50,511 nt of DNA from contig NZ_PZJW01000014.1 of assembly GCF_003206615.1 (NCBI RefSeq), forward strand, positions 18,309 through 68,819. The letters are read 5' to 3'. The notes under the pieces are model-generated. The model ran no database searches, had not been told where the DNA came from, and saw only the letters and a list, made by a program, of their open reading frames with translations. Shown piece by piece: positions 45,466 through 50,511 of this stretch. The stretch is from Salinicola acroporae. GTDB lineage: Bacteria; Pseudomonadota; Gammaproteobacteria; Pseudomonadales; Halomonadaceae. The translations under genes were made by a program, and so were the position numbers. Within the stretch, counting starts at the first letter, position 1; each line of letters begins with the position of its first letter.

Positions 45466-48207
45466 ATGTTGAATGCAATACTACACAAGCTGGTCGGGTC
45501 CAAGAACGACCGCGACGTCAAGCGCATGCGCAAGCAGGTGGCGGCGATCAACGAGCTGGAAGCCCAGTTCGAAGCGCTCGATGACACGGCACTCAAGGCC
45601 AAGACCGCCGAGTTTCGCCAGCGTCTGGCGGATGGCGAGAAGCACGAATCCCTGCTGCCGGAAGCGTTCGCTACCGTCCGCGAGGCAAGCAAACGCGTGC
45701 TCGGCATGCGTCATTTTGATGTCCAGATGGTTGGTGGCATGGCGCTGCACGAGGGCCGGATTGCCGAGATGAAGACCGGCGAGGGCAAGACGCTGGTCGG
45801 GACGTTGTCGGTCTACTTCAACGCGCTGCTGGAGAAAGGCGTGCATGTGGTCACGGTCAACGACTATCTGGCCAGCCGTGACGCCAACTGGATGCGCCCG
45901 CTCTACGAATTCCTCGGCCTGAGTGTCGGGGTCATCGCCTCCGGCCAGCCGAACGAGGAAAAGAAGCAGGCTTATGCCTGCGATATCACTTACGGGACCA
46001 ACAACGAGTACGGCTTCGACTATCTGCGCGACAACATGGCGTTCTCGCTGCAGGACAAGGTCCAGCGACCGCTCCACTACGCGATCATCGACGAGGTCGA
46101 CTCGATCCTGATCGATGAAGCGCGCACGCCGCTGATCATCTCCGGCCCGGTGGAGGAGAACGTCGAGCTCTACCGCACGATTCACGCGCTCTCCAAGCAG
46201 CTCAATCAGTGTACCGATGAAGAGGACCCGACCACCGGCGATTTCCTGATCGACGAGAAGCAGAAGCAAGTGGAGTTGACCGAGGAGGGTCACCAGCAGG
46301 TCGAGCAACTGATGCGGGAGGCGGGCCTGCTCAAGTCGGAAGACTCGCTCTACGCGGTCCAGAATCTCGGGCTGCTGCAGCATATTCACTCGGCGCTGCG
46401 GGCTCGTTGCCTCTACCACCGCGATGTCGACTATATCGTTTCGGACGGTAACGTGGTGATCGTCGACGAGCACACCGGGCGTACCATGCCCGGGCGCCGC
46501 TGGTCGGAAGGTCTGCATCAGGCGGTGGAGGCCAAGGAGGGCGTGACGATCCAGCGCGAAAGTCAGACGCTGGCATCCACCACCTTCCAGAACTATTTCC
46601 GCCTTTACGAGAAGCTGGCCGGGATGACCGGTACTGCCGATACCGAGGCCTTCGAGTTCAACCATATCTATGGCCTCGACGTGCTGGTGATCCCCACCAA
46701 CCGTCCGTTGGCGCGCCAGGATCTGAACGACCTGGTCTACCTGAGCGCCGAGGAGAAGTACGCCGCGATCATCGAGGATGTCAACACCCAGCGCGAGGCC
46801 AAGCGGCCGGTGCTGGTGGGTACCGCGTCCATCGAGACCTCGGAGTACCTCTCCAAGCTGATGCAGGCGAAGCAGATTCCTCATAACGTCCTCAACGCCA
46901 AGCAGCACGACAGCGAGGCGGAGATCATCGCCCAGGCGGGTCGCCCCGGTGCCGTCACGCTGGCCACCAACATGGCGGGCCGTGGCACCGATATCGTGCT
47001 TGGCGGCAACTGGGAAGCCGAGGTTGCCAGGCTCGAGGATCCCAGTGAGGCGCAGATCGAGTCGGTCAAGGCGGAGTGGCAGCAGCGCCACGATGCCGTG
47101 CTCGAGGCCGGTGGCCTTCACGTGATCGGCTCCGAGCGGCACGAATCGCGGCGGATCGACAATCAGCTGCGTGGCCGCGCCGGGCGTCAGGGGGATCCGG
47201 GGTCGACGCGATTCTTCCTGTCGCTGGAAGATAGCCTCATGCGCCTGTTCGGTTCCGACCGGGTGCAACGCCTGATGGGCGCGCTCGGGCTCGAAGAGGG
47301 CGAAGCCATCGAGCACAAGATGGTCTCCAACGCGGTCGAGCGAGCGCAGAAGAAGGTCGAAGGTCGCAACTTCGACATCCGCAAGCAGCTTCTGGAGTAC
47401 GACGACGTCTCCAACGACCAGCGCCGGGTCATCTACGAGCAGCGGGATGACATCCTCGCCGCCGACGAGATCTCCGACAACATCGCCAGCATCCGCGACG
47501 AAGTGCTCGAGCAGACGATCTCAGACTACGTGCCGCCGCAGAGCCTGCCGGAGCAGTGGGAGCTGGCGGGTCTGCAGGATCAGCTCAAGCAGGAGTTCAA
47601 TATCGACCTGCCGCTGGTGCAGTGGGCGGAAGAGGACGACAACTTCAACGAGGAGGTGCTGCGCCAGCGCCTGCTGGACCAGCATCGGGGACAGTATCGC
47701 GCCAAGGTCGACGCGATCGGTGTCGATATGATGCGGCGCTTCGAGAAGCAGGTCATGCTGCAGGTGTTGGACACCCGCTGGAAGGAGCATCTGCAGTCGA
47801 TGGATCATCTGCGTCGGGGCATTCACCTGCGCGGCTATGCCCAGAAGAACCCGAAGCAGGAGTACAAGCGTGAAGCCTTCGAGCTGTTCCAGTCCCTGCT
47901 ATACAACATCAAGCATGACGTCACCCGCATCCTGAGTCACGTGCAGGTGCGTCGTCAGGAAGAGGTCGAGGACCTGGAGCGCCAGCGTCGCGAAGCGCTC
48001 GAGCGGGAGAAGGCGGCCAGCCAGTCGGTCCACGAGGAAGCAGTCGCCGCTGCCCAGCAGACGGCCGATGGGGCGGAGGCAGAAGCCGCGCCGGCCGAGG
48101 ATGGGGTCCAGCCGGTGCGCCGTGAGGGTCCGAAGGTCGGGCGCAACGATCCTTGCCCATGCGGTTCCGGCAAGAAGTACAAGCAGTGCCATGGTGCGTT
48201 GAGCTGA
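45466..48207 (+). CDS. secA: Preprotein translocase ATPase SecA
   Basis: A 913-residue SecA motor that drives preproteins through SecYEG. Walker A M-K-T-G-E-G-K-T is at residues 102-109; Walker [16 protein letters not shown] near 209; the helicase motif [12 protein letters not shown] near 504-515; [12 protein letters not shown] near 566. The C-terminal linker is rich in A, E and Q and ends in the zinc motif [13 protein letters not shown] that binds SecB. Full length. AGGA lies 7 bases before the ATG and may be controlled by the preceding gene. Confidence 0.98.
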   Translation: MLNAILHKLVGSKNDRDVKRMRKQVAAINELEAQFEALDDTALKAKTAEFRQRLADGEKHESLLPEAFATVREASKRVLGMRHFDVQMVGGMALHEGRIAEMKTGEGKTLVGTLSVYFNALLEKGVHVVTVNDYLASRDANWMRPLYEFLGLSVGVIASGQPNEEKKQAYACDITYGTNNEYGFDYLRDNMAFSLQDKVQRPLHYAIIDEVDSILIDEARTPLIISGPVEENVELYRTIHALSKQLNQCTDEEDPTTGDFLIDEKQKQVELTEEGHQQVEQLMREAGLLKSEDSLYAVQNLGLLQHIHSALRARCLYHRDVDYIVSDGNVVIVDEHTGRTMPGRRWSEGLHQAVEAKEGVTIQRESQTLASTTFQNYFRLYEKLAGMTGTADTEAFEFNHIYGLDVLVIPTNRPLARQDLNDLVYLSAEEKYAAIIEDVNTQREAKRPVLVGTASIETSEYLSKLMQAKQIPHNVLNAKQHDSEAEIIAQAGRPGAVTLATNMAGRGTDIVLGGNWEAEVARLEDPSEAQIESVKAEWQQRHDAVLEAGGLHVIGSERHESRRIDNQLRGRAGRQGDPGSTRFFLSLEDSLMRLFGSDRVQRLMGALGLEEGEAIEHKMVSNAVERAQKKVEGRNFDIRKQLLEYDDVSNDQRRVIYEQRDDILAADEISDNIASIRDEVLEQTISDYVPPQSLPEQWELAGLQDQLKQEFNIDLPLVQWAEEDDNFNEEVLRQRLLDQHRGQYRAKVDAIGVDMMRRFEKQVMLQVLDTRWKEHLQSMDHLRRGIHLRGYAQKNPKQEYKREAFELFQSLLYNIKHDVTRILSHVQVRRQEEVEDLERQRREALEREKAASQSVHEEAVAAAQQTADGAEAEAAPAEDGVQPVRREGPKVGRNDPCPCGSGKKYKQCHGALS

Positions 48208-48255
48208 GAATGGCCGAGGGCACGGGCAAGGCCCGTGCTCGCCGAGGAGAATGGA

Positions 48256-49464
48256 ATGGCCGTAGGTAAATCACTGTTTCCCCGGATGCCGGCACTCGAG
48301 GGTGTGCGACTGGGCACCGCGATGGCGGGTATCAAGAAGCCAAACCGGCGCGATTTGGTCGTGATCGAGGTGCCCGAGGGCGCTTCCGTCGCTGCCACGT
48401 TCACCCGCAATGCGTTCTGCGCCGCACCCGTGCACGTCGCTCGGGACCACCTGCAGCGGGAGACGCCACGCTTCCTGCTGATCAATACCGGCAACGCCAA
48501 CGCGGGCACCGGTGTGGAGGGGCGCGACGATGCCGAGGCTTGCTGCCACGCCCTGGCGGCGCTGACCGGCGTCGAGAGCCAGCGCGTGCTGCCGTTCTCG
48601 ACCGGAGTGATCGGAGAGCCGCTGCCGGTGAGTCGGATCACGGACGCGCTGTCCGCCGCGCTGACCTCGCTGGATGCTGAAGGCTGGGCGCTCGCCGCCG
48701 AGGGCATCATGACCACCGATACCCGCATCAAGGGCGCATCGGCCCAGGTCGAGCTCGGCGGTGGCACGGTCACCATCAACGGCATCAGCAAGGGCTCCGG
48801 CATGATCCAGCCCAACATGGCGACCATGCTCGGGTTCGTTGCCTGCGATGCGGCGATCGAGCAGGGGCGGCTCCAGCAGTGGTTACGCGAGGCGGTGCAG
48901 GTCTCTTTCAACTCGATCACCGTCGATTCGGACACCTCCACCAATGACGCTTGCACTCTGATCGCCACCGGTCGTGGTCCGCGCGTCGAGTCGGCCGACG
49001 ATGAGCACCGGTTTCGTGACGCATTGACATCGGTGCTCGTCGAACTGGCGCAGGCGATCATCCGCGATGGCGAGGGGGCGACCAAGTTCGTCACGCTGCA
49101 GGTCGAGCAGGCGGAAAGCGTCGACGAGGCGCGGGCGGTGGCGTTCACGGTCGCCCATTCGCCGCTGGTCAAGACCGCGCTCTACGCGAGCGATGCCAAT
49201 TGGGGCCGAATCCTGGCTGCCGTCGGGCGTGCGCCGGTGAAGGATCTGGATGTCGAGCGCGTCATCATCGATCTCGGTGGAGAGCGCCTGGTGGAACATG
49301 GCGGTCGCGCCGCCAGTTACACGGAAGAGGCCGGGAGCCGGGTGATGGCGCAGGAAGAGATCGTCATCCGCATTCGCCTCGGTCGCGGCGACGCCAGCGC
49401 CACGATCTGGACATCGGACCTGTCCCACGATTACGTATCGATCAACGCGGATTACCGCAGTTGA
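48256..49464 (+). CDS. argJ: Bifunctional glutamate N-acetyltransferase / amino-acid acetyltransferase ArgJ
   Basis: A 402-residue ArgJ that recycles acetyl groups in arginine synthesis (acetylornithine + glutamate to ornithine + acetylglutamate). The self-cleavage site is P-N-M-A-T-M-L-G-F with Thr190 as the new N-terminal nucleophile; N-T-G-N-A-N-A-G-T-G at residues 77-86 is also conserved. GAGGAG lies 6 bases before the ATG; an in-frame start at 48235 is less likely. Whether it uses acetyl-CoA directly cannot be read from sequence. It follows secA, as in pseudomonads. Confidence 0.95.
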   Translation: MAVGKSLFPRMPALEGVRLGTAMAGIKKPNRRDLVVIEVPEGASVAATFTRNAFCAAPVHVARDHLQRETPRFLLINTGNANAGTGVEGRDDAEACCHALAALTGVESQRVLPFSTGVIGEPLPVSRITDALSAALTSLDAEGWALAAEGIMTTDTRIKGASAQVELGGGTVTINGISKGSGMIQPNMATMLGFVACDAAIEQGRLQQWLREAVQVSFNSITVDSDTSTNDACTLIATGRGPRVESADDEHRFRDALTSVLVELAQAIIRDGEGATKFVTLQVEQAESVDEARAVAFTVAHSPLVKTALYASDANWGRILAAVGRAPVKDLDVERVIIDLGGERLVEHGGRAASYTEEAGSRVMAQEEIVIRIRLGRGDASATIWTSDLSHDYVSINADYRS

Positions 49465-49542
49465 ACGCTTTCTGACGGAGAGCGATATCCCGAAGCCGAA
49501 TATCGCCGTCAAACACTGAAGTGGTGCGAGAGACTTAGCAAG

Positions 49543-50496
49543 ATGATCAAGAGACGGGTCCATGTAGCGGCTGCCGCCGTCATCCGAGGTGACGGACGAG
49601 TGCTGATTGCCAGACGTCCGGCGACGGTCGACCAAGGCGGTCTGTGGGAATTTCCGGGGGGCAAGCTGGCCCCCTACGAAACCGGCTTCGAAGCGCTCAA
49701 GCGAGAGTTGAGCGAGGAGCTAGGCATCCAGATCCTGCGCGCCCAACCGCTGATTCGCGTGCATCATGAATACGCCGACAAGCATATCCTGCTGGATGTC
49801 TGGCAGGTGCGCGAGTATGAAGGCGACCCGTACGGCAGAGAAGGGCAGCCGGTGCGGTGGGTCGAGGTCGATGATCTGACCAGCTACGCCTTTCCAGCGG
49901 CCAACCTGCCGATTCTGCGAGCGGTGGCGCTACCTCAGGAGTACCTCATCACTGCCGAGGAGCCGGACGATGCCGTCTTCCTCGACCGGCTCGAACGTGC
50001 CCTGAAGGAGGACAACATCCGTCTGGTGCAGTTGCGCGCCAAGGGGCTGGATGACGCTGCCTACCAGGCTCGCGCAGAGAAGACCCTGGAACTTTGCCGC
50101 CGCCATGGCGCCAAGTTGCTGCTCAACGCCGATCCCGAGTGGCTGCAACGGGTCGATGCCGACGGTATCCATCTGACCAGTGCCAGGCTGATGGAGCTCA
50201 AGCGGCGCCCGGTCCCCAGCGACAAGTGGCTGGGCGCCTCGACGCATGGTGAGGAACAACTGAACCAGGCCGGGCAGATCGACTGCGACTTCGTCACTCT
50301 CTCGCCGCTGGCGCCGACCCCATCGCACCCGGAGGCGGTGACGATCGGGTGGCACGACTTCCAGCAGATGGTGGAGATGGCGGCGATGCCGGTCTTCGCA
50401 TTGGGCGGGATGACGCGCCATCACGCGAATCAGGCGCGGGCCGTCGGGGCGCAGGGCATTGCATCGATTCGCGATTTCTGGCGTAACGACTCCTGA
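49543..50496 (+). CDS. Nudix hydrolase fused to thiamine-phosphate-synthase-like domain
   Basis: A 317-residue two-domain protein. Residues 1-135 are a MutT-type Nudix hydrolase with a full Nudix box: G40, E46, R54-E55, E58-E59, G61 (G-x5-E-x7-R-E-L-x-E-E-L-G). Residues 145-317 are a ThiE/TenI-like TIM barrel (R-L-V-Q-L-R-A-K-G at the start, A-L-G-G-M near 287). MutT cleans 8-oxo-dGTP; the role of the attached barrel is unknown, though the fusion is known downstream of argJ in other gammaproteobacteria. The ThiE half departs from true ThiE (L-N-A-D, T-P-S-H-P), so thiamine synthesis is not assured. Confidence 0.92.
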   Translation: MIKRRVHVAAAAVIRGDGRVLIARRPATVDQGGLWEFPGGKLAPYETGFEALKRELSEELGIQILRAQPLIRVHHEYADKHILLDVWQVREYEGDPYGREGQPVRWVEVDDLTSYAFPAANLPILRAVALPQEYLITAEEPDDAVFLDRLERALKEDNIRLVQLRAKGLDDAAYQARAEKTLELCRRHGAKLLLNADPEWLQRVDADGIHLTSARLMELKRRPVPSDKWLGASTHGEEQLNQAGQIDCDFVTLSPLAPTPSHPEAVTIGWHDFQQMVEMAAMPVFALGGMTRHHANQARAVGAQGIASIRDFWRNDS

Positions 50497-50511
50497 GCCA
50501 CGAGCCACGAG
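50495..50511. repeat. Heptamer array (GAGCCAC)n at window end
   Basis: Two GAGCCAC units and the first three bases of a third, starting inside the TGA stop codon of the Nudix gene and cut by the window edge. In the coding direction it is the same family and orientation as the array behind the thioesterase gene at the left edge. Confidence 0.8.

Noticed and set aside
45481-47316. A 611-codon open frame antisense to secA
   Set aside because: Its codons are the mirror of secA in a GC-rich genome; no family features, and secA is beyond doubt.

Overview
The window is GC-rich and densely packed with housekeeping genes in a gammaproteobacterial order. I infer a halophile-type gammaproteobacterium (Halomonadaceae or a close relative such as Halomonas, Chromohalobacter or Salinicola). 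The basis is the gene order mlaFEDCB-ibaG-murA-hisG-hisD-degS, rplM-rpsI-sspA-sspB, rsmI-rnpB-rsmH-dcw and lpxC-dciA-secA-argJ-Nudix, which sits between the Escherichia and Pseudomonas arrangements, plus the protein sequences. No 16S gene is present, so the genus is not settled.

Layout. (1) 1-8664, minus strand: an acyl-CoA thioesterase and the Mg2+ transporter mgtE, then the nitrogen-PTS/sigma-54 block ptsO-rapZ-ptsN-hpf-rpoN, then the LPS block lptB-lptA-lptC-kdsD. (2) 8916-15833, plus: the phospholipid-retrograde operon mlaFEDCB, then ibaG, murA, hisG (short form) and hisD. (3) 15870-22470: envelope protease degS (minus), a Nif3-family gene (plus), zapG/yhcB (minus), zapE, ribosomal genes rplM-rpsI, and sspA-sspB (plus). 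(4) 22486-25878, minus: lpoA-yraN-diaA-dolP. (5) 26119-44354, plus: rsmI, the RNase P RNA gene rnpB, then the division and cell-wall (dcw) cluster rsmH-ftsL-ftsI-murE-murF-mraY-murD-ftsW-murG-murC-ftsQ-ftsA-ftsZ-lpxC. (6) 44483-50496: dciA (minus), a small signal-peptide protein gene, secA, argJ and a Nudix/ThiE-like fusion (plus).

The themes are envelope construction (peptidoglycan precursors and synthases, LPS export, lipid A commitment, phospholipid transport, protein export), cell division, and the regulators tied to them (RapZ, PtsN, sigma-54, DegS). Convergent gene pairs are separated by strong hairpins. Many genes in operons overlap by 4 bases (ATGA or GTGA).

Most interesting: the 115-codon gene just upstream of secA has a signal peptide and ends in R-R-G-P-P-V-S-A. 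This places Arg-x-Gly-Pro exactly four residues before the C-terminus, as in E. coli SecM. The secA Shine-Dalgarno can pair with the last codons of that gene. I propose a divergent SecM-type secretion monitor. Other points: a 339-bp AT-rich ftsQ-ftsA gap with two overlapping hairpins and a promoter with a consensus -10 box; a 20-codon ORF where ddl usually sits, coupled to ftsQ; loss of kdsC and mraZ from their usual places; rnpB running into the dcw cluster with no visible terminator; and GAGCC-type heptamer arrays that start at the stop codons of the genes at both ends of the window.
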